Assembly (NCBI RefSeq): GCF_023156285.1
Contig: NZ_JAKZAJ010000006.1
Coordinates: forward strand, 208,136-272,135
Origin: Marinobacter koreensis
GTDB taxonomy: Bacteria; Pseudomonadota; Gammaproteobacteria; Pseudomonadales; Oleiphilaceae
Direction of reading: 5' to 3'
Length of the DNA: 64,000 nucleotides
Below the pieces are notes generated by a model that searched no databases, was not told the DNA's origin, and worked only from the letters and a program-made list of their open reading frames with translations. A program made the translations under genes and the position numbers. This document shows positions 1-9,706 of this stretch, piece by piece. Within the stretch, counting starts at the first letter, position 1; every line of letters starts with the position of its first letter.

Positions 1-21
1 TTCGCTCAGACATCTTTTTCT
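1..21. repeat. Partial inverted copy of an intergenic repeat module
   Basis: The first bases of the window (TTCGCTCAGACATCTTTTT) are the reverse complement of the module at about 153-171 inside the nested inverted repeat described next. The copy is cut by the window edge, so its full extent cannot be seen. It may be one half of a pair of head-to-head repeat units in the space downstream of the thiolase gene. Confidence 0.6.
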
Positions 22-120
22 GGCGAACAATGCCTTACCACCGCGTGCCCGTCATAACTTGGCAGTTATGTCCCCGAATGACCGGGTTCTTTTCCTGGCC
101 TATCTGAACCTGTTCTGCCG

Positions 121-212
121 GTCAGGGGGTGGGGGTACCTTTTCTGGCAAGGAAAAGATGTCTGAGCGAAGCGAGTTCTTTTCCAGAAGAAAAGGTACCC
201 CCACCCCCTGAC
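121..212. repeat. Nested inverted repeat downstream of the thiolase gene
   Basis: Perfect 25-bp arms at 121-145 and 188-212 (GTCAGGGGGTGGGGG... and its complement) enclose a 42-nt loop. The loop has its own 8-bp stem, GGAAAAGA at 151-158 with TCTTTTCC at 177-184, closed around TGTCTGAGCGAAGCGAGT. It lies 45 bp past the stop codon of the leftward thiolase gene. No U-tract follows either arm, so it is not a classical intrinsic terminator. A chromosomal repeat or an mRNA 3'-end protecting structure are both possible. Confidence 0.7.
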
Positions 213-256
213 CCGCCCCCAAACCGGCAGGCTAGGTCAGAACTCTGAGACCACGG

Positions 257-1438
257 TCAAAGCAGCTCGATAGCTACCGCAGTTCCTTCGCCACCACCGA
301 TGCACAGCGATGCAACGCCACGCTTCAGGCCACGCTGCTTCAGGGCATTGATCAGGGTCACGATGATCCGCGAGCCAGAGGAACCGATCGGGTGACCGAG
401 GGCGCAGGCGCCGCCGTAGACGTTGACCTTGTCTGCCGGCAGGTTCAGGGCGTTCATCGCCGCGAGGGTGACCACCGCAAACGCCTCGTTGATCTCGAAC
501 AGGTCGACATCATCCACCGACCAGTTGGCCTTCTTCAGCACCTTCTCGATGGCACCGATGGGCGCCAGGGTGAACTCGGACGGCAAGCGTGCATGGGTGG
601 CGTGGGCCAGGATCCGCGCTTCGGGTTTCAGGCCGCGGGCCTCGGCTTCGCCGGCGGTTGTCAGTACCAGGGCCGAACCACCATCGCTGATGGAACTGGC
701 GTTGGCCGCGGTTACCGAGCCGTCTTTCGCGAAGGCGGGCTTGAGCTGGGGGATTTTCTCGGGTTTTGCCTTGCCCGGCTGCTCGTCGGTATCCACCACG
801 GTGTCGCCGCCACGACCGGCGACGGTGACCGGCGCGATCTCGGCCTCGAACCAGCCGTTTTTGATCGCATCGTTGGCACGCTCCAGCGAACTGATGGCGA
901 AATCGTCCATCTGTTCGCGGGTGATGTTTTCCTTATCGGCCGTGCGCTGGGCGAATACGCCCATCAGGCCGCCTTCGTAGGCATCTTCCAGACCGTCCAG
1001 GAACATGCTGTCCAGCACCTGGCCGTGGCCCATGCGCATGCCGGCGCGAGCCTTCGGCAGAAGGTACGGCGCCTGGCTCATGTTTTCCATGCCGCCGGCA
1101 ATCATGATGCTGTTGGTGCCCGCCTTGATCTGATCGTGGGCCATGATCACCGCTTGCATGCCGGAGCCGCACATCTTGTTGACGGTGGTGCAACCCGAGC
1201 TGTCGGGAATACCCGAGGCCCGTGAAGCCTGCCGTGCGGGCGCCTGGCCGAGGCCGGCGGGCAATACACAGCCCATGATCACTTCCTGGATGTCGGCAGG
1301 CTTCAGGCCGGAGCGCTCGATGGCCGCCCGGATGGAAACGGCGCCCAGTTCCGGGGAGCGAACACTGCTCAGCGAGCCCATCATGCCGCCCATCGGGGTA
1401 CGGGCCGAACCTGCAATCACGATATCGTTGTTACTCAT
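257..1438 (-). CDS. Acetyl-CoA C-acetyltransferase (thiolase)
   Basis: This 393-residue protein is a thiolase, condensing or cleaving acyl-CoA and 3-ketoacyl-CoA in the cytoplasm. Visible family motifs are NKMCGSGMQAV with the acyl-accepting cysteine near residue 90, NEAFA, the GHPIGSSG histidine motif, and the C-terminal CIGGGEG with the second catalytic cysteine. The ATG at 1438 is preferred over an upstream in-frame TTG because GAGG lies 6 nt before it. It is the last gene of a leftward operon with an acyl-CoA dehydrogenase and an SDR dehydrogenase. That trio could serve isoleucine-type 2-methyl-acyl-CoA degradation or dispose of the acetoacetate made by the nearby liu operon. The exact substrate is inferred. 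Confidence 0.93.
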   Translation of the reverse strand: MSNNDIVIAGSARTPMGGMMGSLSSVRSPELGAVSIRAAIERSGLKPADIQEVIMGCVLPAGLGQAPARQASRASGIPDSSGCTTVNKMCGSGMQAVIMAHDQIKAGTNSIMIAGGMENMSQAPYLLPKARAGMRMGHGQVLDSMFLDGLEDAYEGGLMGVFAQRTADKENITREQMDDFAISSLERANDAIKNGWFEAEIAPVTVAGRGGDTVVDTDEQPGKAKPEKIPQLKPAFAKDGSVTAANASSISDGGSALVLTTAGEAEARGLKPEARILAHATHARLPSEFTLAPIGAIEKVLKKANWSVDDVDLFEINEAFAVVTLAAMNALNLPADKVNVYGGACALGHPIGSSGSRIIVTLINALKQRGLKRGVASLCIGGGEGTAVAIELL

Positions 1439-1458
1439 AACCAACCTCGTTCAATTCG

Positions 1459-2610
1459 TTACGCCCGGCCCAGGACCGAGCGGGCAATGATCTCTTTCAT
1501 GACCTCTGAAGTGCCGCCGTAGATACGCTGCACCCGGGCATCGATAAAGTTCCGGGAAATCGGGTACTCGGTGGTGTAGCCATAGCCTCCAAACAGCTGA
1601 AGACAGCCGTCGGCGACCCGGCACTGCATTTCGGTGGCACTGTACTTGGCCATGGATGCCGTCGGTGCATCGAGCTTGCCTTCTTCGTATTCCCGGATGC
1701 ACTGATCCACGAAGGCCTTGTTCACCCGGTAGTCCGTTTCCATACGGGCGATTTCAAACCGCGTGTTCTGGAGTTGGGCCAGCTTCTGGCCGAACAGTTC
1801 CCGCTCCTGGGTGTAGGTGATGGTCATGTCCAGGGAGCCACGGGCGGCAGCCACACCAAGGGCGCCGATTACCAGGCGTTCCCGGGGCAGTTCCCGCATC
1901 AGGTACACAAAGCCCTGGCCTTCCTCGCCGAGCAGTGCGGAGGCCGGAATGCGCATGTCGGAGAAGAACAGTTCGGAGGTGTCCCCCGAGTGCTGTCCAA
2001 TCTTGTCCAGGTTACGACCCCGGCTGAATCCGGGCAGCGAGGTATCGACCAGGAACAGGCTGATGCCCTTGGCACCGGCGCTCGGATCGGTTTTCGCAGC
2101 CACGATCACCATGTCCGCATGCTGGCCGTTGGTGATGAAGGTCTTGGACCCGTTGAGAATGTACTCGTCGCCGTCCTTCACCGCGCTGGTGCGGATGGCC
2201 TGCAAATCACTGCCGGCACCCGGTTCGGTCATGGCGATGGCACCGACGGCCTCACCGGAAACCATTTTCGGCAACCACTGCTGTTTCTGCTCGTCGTTGC
2301 CGATGTGGCTGAGGTACGGCGCCACAATGTCCGAGTGCACCATCACATTGGTGGAAAGTGCGCCGAATCCCAGCCGGGCCAGCTCTTCGCCGACCACGAC
2401 CGAGTACTGGAACGGCGCACCGCAGCCGCCGAAGTCTTCCGGCACATCCACACACAACATGCCCGCGTTACCCAGCGTGTTCCACAATTCGCGGGGCACG
2501 ATGCCGGACTTCTCCCAGGCTTCGTAGCCGGGGGCCACTTCGGTTTCCAGGGCCTTGATGACAGAGTCCCGGAACAGGGCCAGTTCTTCTTGATCGACAG
2601 GGTTGGTCAT
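1459..2610 (-). CDS. Acyl-CoA dehydrogenase, LCAD-like
   Basis: This 383-residue FAD-dependent acyl-CoA dehydrogenase introduces the alpha-beta double bond into an acyl-CoA and passes electrons to ETF. FAD-binding signatures are AMTEPGAGSDL and TFITNG, and the C-terminal motif is GGYGYTTEYPISR. The C-terminal signature reads YGGTSEV where medium-chain enzymes have the catalytic YEGT. As in long-chain acyl-CoA dehydrogenases and IVD, the base is therefore probably the glutamate of RERLVIG. The ATG at 2610 has AGGTGA 5 nt upstream, better than the GTG three codons earlier. It sits between the SDR and thiolase genes on the same strand with short gaps, so one transcript is likely. Chain length and branching preference cannot be read from sequence. 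Confidence 0.9.
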   Translation of the reverse strand: MTNPVDQEELALFRDSVIKALETEVAPGYEAWEKSGIVPRELWNTLGNAGMLCVDVPEDFGGCGAPFQYSVVVGEELARLGFGALSTNVMVHSDIVAPYLSHIGNDEQKQQWLPKMVSGEAVGAIAMTEPGAGSDLQAIRTSAVKDGDEYILNGSKTFITNGQHADMVIVAAKTDPSAGAKGISLFLVDTSLPGFSRGRNLDKIGQHSGDTSELFFSDMRIPASALLGEEGQGFVYLMRELPRERLVIGALGVAAARGSLDMTITYTQERELFGQKLAQLQNTRFEIARMETDYRVNKAFVDQCIREYEEGKLDAPTASMAKYSATEMQCRVADGCLQLFGGYGYTTEYPISRNFIDARVQRIYGGTSEVMKEIIARSVLGRA

Positions 2611-2634
2611 TGTGCTCACCTGCTGTTGAATGCG

Positions 2635-3396
2635 TTATTTCGGCGCCATGCGCAGGGCGCAGTCGAGGCGGATCACCTCACCATTGAGGATCGGGTTGCG
2701 CACCATCTGATCCACCATCATGCCGAACTCCTCCGGCTTGCCGAGGCGTTTCGGGAACGGCAGTGTGGCCGCCAGGCTGTCCTGAACTTCCTGGGGCATA
2801 CCCGCCATCATGGGCGTCATGAAGATGCCCGGCGCGATGGTATTTACCCGGATGCCTTCGCGGGCCAGTTCACGGGCCGCCTGCAAGGTCAGGGACACGA
2901 CACCGCCTTTGGAAGCGCTGTAGGCGGCCTGCCCGATCTGGCCCTCATACGCGGCTACCGACGCGGTATTGATGATCACGCCGCGCTCACCGTCGGCGTT
3001 GGGCTCGCGGGTTGCCATATCCGCCGCTGCCAGACGCAGGATGTTGAAGGTACCGATCAGGTTCACCTCGATGACCTTGCTGAACTTCTCCAGCGGCATC
3101 ACACCCTCACGGCCGAGGATCTTCGACGCTGGCGCAATGCCGGCACAGCTCACCGCAATGCCGCAGGGGCCGTGCGCTTCGCGGGCGGCAGTGACGGCGG
3201 CATCGGCGCTGTCCGGCGAGCTGACATCGCAGTGCAGGAAGATCCCGCCAATATCGGCGGCCACTTTTTCACCCTGCTCTTTCTGGACATCCAGGATGGC
3301 GACCTTGCAGCCAGCGGCGGCCAGCGCCCTTGCGGCGCCCTCACCCAGCCCCGATGCTCCACCTGTGACAATCGCTGGTACGTTATTGAAATCCAT
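2635..3396 (-). CDS. SDR-family 3-hydroxyacyl-CoA dehydrogenase, HSD10-like
   Basis: This 253-residue short-chain dehydrogenase resembles type II 3-hydroxyacyl-CoA dehydrogenases (HSD17B10 group), which oxidise 3-hydroxyacyl-CoA or 2-methyl-3-hydroxybutyryl-CoA with NAD. The nucleotide motif TGGASGLGEG is near residue 10. The catalytic Ser-Tyr-Lys set is seen as NTASVAAYEGQIGQAAYSASKGG. The start at 3396 has GGGAG 6 nt upstream; an in-frame start 17 codons earlier would add a basic tail that crosses the promoter region. It is the first gene of the leftward operon, and a LiuR-like palindrome lies 51 bp upstream. With the acyl-CoA dehydrogenase and thiolase it covers most beta-oxidation-type steps for a short branched acyl-CoA. 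Confidence 0.9.
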   Translation of the reverse strand: MDFNNVPAIVTGGASGLGEGAARALAAAGCKVAILDVQKEQGEKVAADIGGIFLHCDVSSPDSADAAVTAAREAHGPCGIAVSCAGIAPASKILGREGVMPLEKFSKVIEVNLIGTFNILRLAAADMATREPNADGERGVIINTASVAAYEGQIGQAAYSASKGGVVSLTLQAARELAREGIRVNTIAPGIFMTPMMAGMPQEVQDSLAATLPFPKRLGKPEEFGMMVDQMVRNPILNGEVIRLDCALRMAPK

Positions 3397-3446
3397 CGTT
3401 TTCTCCCATAAGGAACGGCGCAGGGCCCGATTCGCAAACAGGCCCA

Positions 3447-3471
3447 CCTTTACGTTAACGTCAACTTTATC
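3447..3471. promoter_or_regulatory. LiuR-like operator A, divergent promoter region
   Basis: The core TTTACGTTAACGTCAAC at 3449-3465 lies between the leftward SDR operon and the rightward acyl-CoA ligase. Over 25 bp it matches the box before liuR at all but three positions, including the trailing CTTTATC. MerR-type regulators bind such palindromes in the promoter spacer. It could control both divergent units. Assignment to LiuR rests on similarity among the four boxes in this window. Confidence 0.75.
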
Positions 3472-3593
3472 GAATTAGGAGACAAAAAGGAAACGGCATT
3501 GTCCGTCTCGCTCGTCTACATTCAGATAGACATCAGGGCACCGTACAACCCGGAACGCTGCCCCCTGATAACAACAATCAACCGAGGTCGCTC

Positions 3594-5171
3594 ATGCAAG
3601 ACGCCAGTATTGCCAACGCCACAGAAACCACAACGGACATCCAGCGTGCCCTTCGCAACACCATCGGCGACGCCCTGGCCCGGTCCGCCGCCGATCACCA
3701 GGACCGGATCGCATTAACCTTCAGGGATCGCCAGTGGACCTTCGCTGACATGAATACCGCCAGCAACCGCCTGGCCCACCGCCTGCTCGATCTTGGTCTG
3801 CAACCGGGCGATCGGGTAGCCGCCTACGGCAAGAACTCCGACGCCTACCTGCTGCTCTGGCTGGCCTGCACCAGGGCCGGCCTGATCCACGTACCGGTCA
3901 ACTACGCCCTGGTGGAGAACGAACTCGCTTACATCCTCAACCAGTCAGGCGCACGGGCCCTGTTCTGCGACCCGGACCTCGAAGCCCAGGCCCGGGCCGT
4001 CAGGGACCGGGTCACTCCCGATATCATGGGCAGGCTTCACGGCGGCGATGACCAGAACGACATACTGGCCATGGCGCGCAGTGCCGGCGAAGACACAGCG
4101 CCGGAACTGGAGCTTCGGGACACGGACGTGGTGCAGATCCTCTACACCTCCGGCACCACCTCCGACCCCAAGGGCGCCATGCACACCCACCGATCCCTGC
4201 TCGCCGAATACGGCGCCTGCCAGTATCACCTGGACATCCGCCCCACCGACCGCTCCCTGGCGGCACTGCCGCTCTACCACTCGGCACAGATGCACGTTTT
4301 TACCATGCCCATGCTTCTGACCGGCGGCTATACGCGACTGATCGACACCCCGACCCCCGACACCATTCTGGACCTGCTCGCCGGCGAACAGCTCAATGCC
4401 TTCTTCGCGCCACCCACCGTCTGGATCGGCCTGCTCCGGCACCACACCTTTGACAGCGGCAAACTCCAGCACATGGAAAAGCTCTACTATGGCGCCTCCA
4501 TCATGCCCACCCAGGTGGCGAAGGAGCTTGGGGAACGACTGCCCGGCGCCGGCCTGTACAACTGCTACGGACAGAGCGAGATCGCCCCGCTTGCCACCGT
4601 GCTTCGCCCGGAAGAACACGCCGACCGTCCCTCCTCCGCCGGGCGGCCGATCCAGACCGTGATGACCCGGGTAGTGGATCCGGCATCCGGCAACGACTGT
4701 GGACCCGGAGAACATGGCGAACTGGTCCACCGGTCGCCGCAACTGATGGTGGGCTACTGGGACAAGCCGGAGGCCACTGCCGAAGCGTTCAAAAATGGCT
4801 GGTTCCACTCGGGTGACCTGGGTTACCGCGATGCCGAGGGGTACTTCTACATCGTGGACCGCATCAAGGACGTGGTGAACACCGGCGGCGTACTGGTGGC
4901 CAGTCGCGACGTCGAGGAAGTGCTGTACCAGCACGAGTCCGTGGCCGAAGTGGCCGTGATCGGCGTGCCGGACGACAAGTGGATAGAGGCCATCTGCGCC
5001 GTGGTGGTGGTTCGCGAAGGCCAACCGCAGGATGCCGACAGTCTGCTCGCCCATGCCCGCGCCAACCTGGCCAGCTTCAAGATTCCCAAGCAGGTCAGGT
5101 TTGTCGATGAGCTGCCGAAGAACACCGCCGGCAAGCTTCTCAAGAGAAAACTGCGGGAAACCTTCTCGTGA
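3594..5171 (+). CDS. AMP-dependent acyl-CoA synthetase
   Basis: This 525-residue ANL-superfamily enzyme activates a carboxylic acid to acyl-AMP and then acyl-CoA. The P-loop motif YTSGTTSDPKGAMHTH is near residue 185, and the later motifs YNCYGQSE, GWFHSGDLGYRD and the C-terminal KNTAGKLLKRKLRE lysine are intact. The ATG at 3594 has GAGG 6 nt upstream. It is transcribed away from the SDR / acyl-CoA dehydrogenase / thiolase operon, and operator A lies between them. It is one of three acyl-CoA ligases in the window and one of two next to a LiuR-like box. A short or medium branched-chain acid substrate is inferred from context only. Confidence 0.9.
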   Translation: MQDASIANATETTTDIQRALRNTIGDALARSAADHQDRIALTFRDRQWTFADMNTASNRLAHRLLDLGLQPGDRVAAYGKNSDAYLLLWLACTRAGLIHVPVNYALVENELAYILNQSGARALFCDPDLEAQARAVRDRVTPDIMGRLHGGDDQNDILAMARSAGEDTAPELELRDTDVVQILYTSGTTSDPKGAMHTHRSLLAEYGACQYHLDIRPTDRSLAALPLYHSAQMHVFTMPMLLTGGYTRLIDTPTPDTILDLLAGEQLNAFFAPPTVWIGLLRHHTFDSGKLQHMEKLYYGASIMPTQVAKELGERLPGAGLYNCYGQSEIAPLATVLRPEEHADRPSSAGRPIQTVMTRVVDPASGNDCGPGEHGELVHRSPQLMVGYWDKPEATAEAFKNGWFHSGDLGYRDAEGYFYIVDRIKDVVNTGGVLVASRDVEEVLYQHESVAEVAVIGVPDDKWIEAICAVVVVREGQPQDADSLLAHARANLASFKIPKQVRFVDELPKNTAGKLLKRKLRETFS

Positions 5172-5197
5172 TATAGATGATGCAGATCATCCGGTGC

Positions 5198-5234
5198 TGC
5201 CTGCAGATGCGTCAACGAAACGTGTCTGCAGGCA
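5198..5234. repeat. Hairpin in the ligase-liuR gap
   Basis: Arms TGCCTGCAGATGCGT (5198-5212) and ACGTGTCTGCAGGCA (5220-5234) pair at 13 of 15 positions around a 7-nt loop. A smaller stem (GATGAT/ATCATC, 5178-5193) precedes it and a GGCC-rich stem follows. No U-tract is seen. It may end or protect the acyl-CoA ligase transcript. The rest of 5172-5375 shows nothing I can name. Confidence 0.5.
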
Positions 5235-5375
5235 CACAAGGCCGAAAGGCCCGGCCTGAAGACCAGCCCTCACACAGGCCCCGCCCCTCACTGGTACAAT
5301 CCGCACACCATTTTTGAATTTCATCGGCGAGCCGCTTTCCGGTTGTCGAAAATCATCGGTTCGTCCCGGAAAACT

Positions 5376-5400
5376 ACTTTACGTTTACGTAAACTTTATC
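5376..5400 (+). promoter_or_regulatory. LiuR-like operator B before liuR
   Basis: The core palindrome TTTACGTTTACGTAAAC at 5378-5394 ends 34 bp before the liuR start codon. The halves of TTTACG/CGTAAA are symmetrical. A weak -35 (TTTACG) and a weak -10-like TAACCT at 5401 flank it with about 17 bp between them, a layout typical of MerR-family promoters. It probably drives the liuR-liuABCDE transcript and makes liuR autoregulated. Confidence 0.8.
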
Positions 5401-5428
5401 TAACCTTAGTCGAAAAAGGAAAACCGCC

Positions 5429-5875
5429 ATGTCCGAGAAACGCACGTTCAGCATCAGCGAACTCTCACAGGAGTTCGATGTGACAACCCGAAGCATCCGG
5501 TTCTACGAGGACCAGGGCCTGCTCAAGCCGACACGGCGCGGCCAGACCCGCATCTTCAGTACCAAGGACCGGGTTCGTCTCAAACTGATCCTCCGGGGCA
5601 AGCGCATGGGCTTCTCCCTGGCGGAAACCAAAGAACTGTTCGACCTCTGGGACGAAACCCTGACAGGCAACGAGAAGCAGCTCCTGAAGATGCTGGAAAT
5701 CCTCGAAGCCCGGCGGGAACAACTGGAACAACAGAAAAACGACATCGCCCAGGCGGAAATGGAAATGGACACCGCCGAAGCCCGATGCCGCGAAGCGCTG
5801 GCCGACCTGCAGAAGAAAAAAGAGAAGCAGGGAATCGCCAGCCCGGATACAGAAGAAGCCGTAGCCTCACGGTGA
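5429..5875 (+). CDS. liuR: MerR-family regulator of leucine/isovalerate catabolism
   Basis: This 148-residue MerR-family protein has the N-terminal winged helix-turn-helix FSISELSQEFDVTTRSIRFY, then a GFSLAETKELFDLWDE helix and a glutamate- and lysine-rich coiled-coil dimerisation helix (about residues 85-135). There is no cysteine cluster, so it is not a metal sensor of the CueR/MerR type. It is the first gene before liuA, which is the known position of LiuR in gammaproteobacterial branched-chain amino-acid regulons. Operator B lies directly upstream, and similar boxes occur at three other promoters here. The inducer cannot be seen; acyl-CoA intermediates of the pathway are reasonable candidates. 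Confidence 0.9.
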   Translation: MSEKRTFSISELSQEFDVTTRSIRFYEDQGLLKPTRRGQTRIFSTKDRVRLKLILRGKRMGFSLAETKELFDLWDETLTGNEKQLLKMLEILEARREQLEQQKNDIAQAEMEMDTAEARCREALADLQKKKEKQGIASPDTEEAVASR

Positions 5876-5919
5876 CGGTGACCCAATACCACGCTTGCAA
5901 ACGACTAAGGTAGGCAACC

Positions 5920-7086
5920 ATGAAATCACAATACTCAGAGCTCAATTTCGGTCTCGGTGAAACCCTCGACATGCTGCGCGAGCAGGTGAACGGATTTGCC
6001 GCGGCTGAAATCGCGCCCCGTGCCGAGGAAATCGACCGCAACAACGAATTCCCCATGGACCTGTGGCGAAAAATGGGCGACATGGGCCTGCTGGGTATTA
6101 CCGTGAAAGAAGAATACGGCGGGTCTGACATGGGTTACGTTGCCCACGTCATCGCGATGGAAGAAATCAGCCGCGCTTCCGCCTCCGTCGGCCTGTCCTA
6201 CGGCGCCCACTCCAACCTGTGCGTGAACCAGATTCACCGCAACGGCACCGAAGAACAGAAGCAGAAATACCTGCCCAAGCTGGTGAGCGGTGAACACATC
6301 GGCGCCCTCGCCATGTCCGAGCCCAATGCCGGTTCCGACGTCATCTCCATGAAACTGCACGCCCGCGACGAAGGCGACCACTACGTCCTCAACGGCAACA
6401 AGATGTGGATCACCAACGGACCGGACGCGCATACTTACGTCATCTACGCCAAGACCGACCCCAAGGGCGGCTCCAAAGGCGTCACCGCGTTCATCGTCGA
6501 GCGCGACTACCCGGGTTTCAGCCGTCACCAGAAGCTGGACAAACTGGGCATGCGCGGCTCCAACACCTGTGAGCTGGTCTTCCAGGACTGCAAAGTGCCC
6601 AAGGAAAACGTCCTGGGCGAAGTGGGCGGCGGTGCCCGCGTCCTGATGAGCGGCCTCGACTACGAACGCCTCGTCCTCTCCGGCGGCCCGCTGGGCATCA
6701 TGCAGGCAGCCATGGACGTGGTCGTACCCTACATCCGCGAACGCAAACAGTTCGGCCAGGCCATCGGCGAGTTCGAACTGGTCCAGGGCAAAGTGGCCGA
6801 CATGTACACCTGGATGAACACCGCCAAGTCCTACGTCTACATGGTGGCGCAGTCCGCCGACCGCGGCGAGACCACCCGCAAGGACGCCGCCGGCGCCATC
6901 CTCTACTCCGCCGAAATGGCCACCAAACTGGCCCTGGACGCGATCCAGCTGCTCGGCGGTAACGGCTACATCAACGAATACCCGACAGGCCGCCTGCTGC
7001 GGGACGCCAAGCTGTATGAAATCGGTGCCGGCACGTCCGAAATCCGCCGCATGCTGATTGGTCGCGAGCTGTTCCTGAACAAGTAA
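5920..7086 (+). CDS. liuA: Isovaleryl-CoA dehydrogenase
   Basis: This 388-residue FAD enzyme oxidises isovaleryl-CoA to 3-methylcrotonyl-CoA in leucine degradation and donates electrons to ETF. Motifs include [20 protein letters not shown], and the IVD-type [16 protein letters not shown] segment, whose glutamate is the catalytic base in isovaleryl-CoA dehydrogenases. The C-terminus has [13 protein letters not shown] and [16 protein letters not shown]. It starts 44 bp after liuR, and the order matches the usual liu operon. A 190-bp gap with a long nested inverted repeat separates it from liuB, which is longer than the other gaps in the operon. Confidence 0.95.
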   Translation: MKSQYSELNFGLGETLDMLREQVNGFAAAEIAPRAEEIDRNNEFPMDLWRKMGDMGLLGITVKEEYGGSDMGYVAHVIAMEEISRASASVGLSYGAHSNLCVNQIHRNGTEEQKQKYLPKLVSGEHIGALAMSEPNAGSDVISMKLHARDEGDHYVLNGNKMWITNGPDAHTYVIYAKTDPKGGSKGVTAFIVERDYPGFSRHQKLDKLGMRGSNTCELVFQDCKVPKENVLGEVGGGARVLMSGLDYERLVLSGGPLGIMQAAMDVVVPYIRERKQFGQAIGEFELVQGKVADMYTWMNTAKSYVYMVAQSADRGETTRKDAAGAILYSAEMATKLALDAIQLLGGNGYINEYPTGRLLRDAKLYEIGAGTSEIRRMLIGRELFLNK

Positions 7087-7142
7087 TTTGCTGAAGAACA
7101 CCGCTCCTGAGCGGATGCCAGCACCCAATGTATGACGAGGGT

Positions 7143-7242
7143 CTGGTGGCGGGGCGGTCCGGGAATGTGGAAGGCCAAGGACGGCCTGAAACAAGCGCAC
7201 ATGGATGTGCTCGTAGCGGTTCCCGGACCGCCCCGCCGCCAG
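7143..7242. repeat. Nested inverted repeat between liuA and liuB
   Basis: Arms at 7143-7165 and 7220-7242 (left arm begins CTGGTGGCGGGGCGGTCC) pair at 22 of 23 positions. Inside lie two smaller stems: AGGCC/GGCCT at about 7172-7187 and GCACAT-GG-ATGTGC at 7197-7210. The latter has the same CATGGATG core as the element after liuE. There is no U-tract. It lies in a transcript that must continue into liuB, so attenuation, RNA processing or a mobile repeat unit are possible readings. Confidence 0.75.
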
Positions 7243-7276
7243 GCCCGATGCCCCCGAATGCATGGAAGTCAGACTT

Positions 7277-8884
<1,608 letters not shown>

Positions 8885-8899
8885 CCGAGGATCAAGACC

Positions 8900-9706
8900 A
8901 TGTCAGAACAGGAATCTGCGGTTCTGCTCAGACGCCGCGATGGCGGCGTGACCGAGGTTGTGCTGAACCGCCCCGACAAACGCAACGCCTTTGACGATGT
9001 GATCATCCAGCAGCTGATCGGCGCGCTGACGGAAGTGGACACAGACCACGACACCCGCGTGGTGATACTTCGTTCAGAGGGCAAACACTTCTCTGCCGGC
9101 GCCGACCTTGGATGGATGCGCCGCATGGCCGACAACACCCACCAGGAAAACCTGGACGACTCCCGGGAACTGGCTCGGCTGATGAACGTACTCAACCACC
9201 TGTCCAAGCCGGTCATCGGCCTGGTGCAGGGGGCCGCGTTCGGTGGCGCCGTGGGCCTGGCGGCCTGCTGCGACATTGTACTGGCCACCGAGAAATCCAG
9301 CTTCTGCCTGAGCGAAGTCAAACTGGGCCTTATCCCCGCGGTCATCAGCCCGTACGTGGTGCGGGCCATCGGCGAACGCCAGGCCCGCCGGTACTTCCTG
9401 TCCGCCGAGATCTTCAGCGCCCGGGAAGCACAGGAGTATGGCCTGGTCCACATCGTCTGCGACGACCTGGAAGCCATGGAACAGCGGTGCAACGACATGC
9501 TGCGCCAGCTGGCCAACAACGGCCCCGAGGCCATGCAGGCCGCCAAGGATCTCGTGTTCGCCGTCAGCCACAAGGCCATCAGTGACGACGTGATTGAAGA
9601 CACCGCCCAGCGCATCGCAGCCATCCGGGTGGGCGACGAAGGCCAGGAAGGGCTCAGCGCCTTCCTTAACAAGCGCAAGGCCAACTGGGTTCCGGAGGAA
9701 GACTAA
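8900..9706 (+). CDS. liuC: Methylglutaconyl-CoA hydratase
   Basis: This 268-residue crotonase-fold enzyme hydrates 3-methylglutaconyl-CoA to HMG-CoA. The oxyanion-hole segments are seen as HFSAGADLGWMRRM near residue 58 and QGAAFGGAVGLAACCDI near residue 108, and FCLSEVKLGLIPAVISPYVV is typical of the LiuC branch. Its stop overlaps the liuD start by one base (TAATG), so translational coupling is likely. Position between liuB and liuD is standard. Confidence 0.93.
   Translation: MSEQESAVLLRRRDGGVTEVVLNRPDKRNAFDDVIIQQLIGALTEVDTDHDTRVVILRSEGKHFSAGADLGWMRRMADNTHQENLDDSRELARLMNVLNHLSKPVIGLVQGAAFGGAVGLAACCDIVLATEKSSFCLSEVKLGLIPAVISPYVVRAIGERQARRYFLSAEIFSAREAQEYGLVHIVCDDLEAMEQRCNDMLRQLANNGPEAMQAAKDLVFAVSHKAISDDVIEDTAQRIAAIRVGDEGQEGLSAFLNKRKANWVPEED

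Noticed and set aside
1774..3411. 545-codon plus-strand frame across the acyl-CoA dehydrogenase and SDR genes
   Set aside because: It crosses two real genes and their junction in antisense and has the Arg/His/Gln-rich composition of a shadow.
7143..7242. The long hairpin between liuA and liuB as a terminator
   Set aside because: No U-tract follows either arm and liuB must be expressed with the pathway; no separate promoter for liuB was recognisable.
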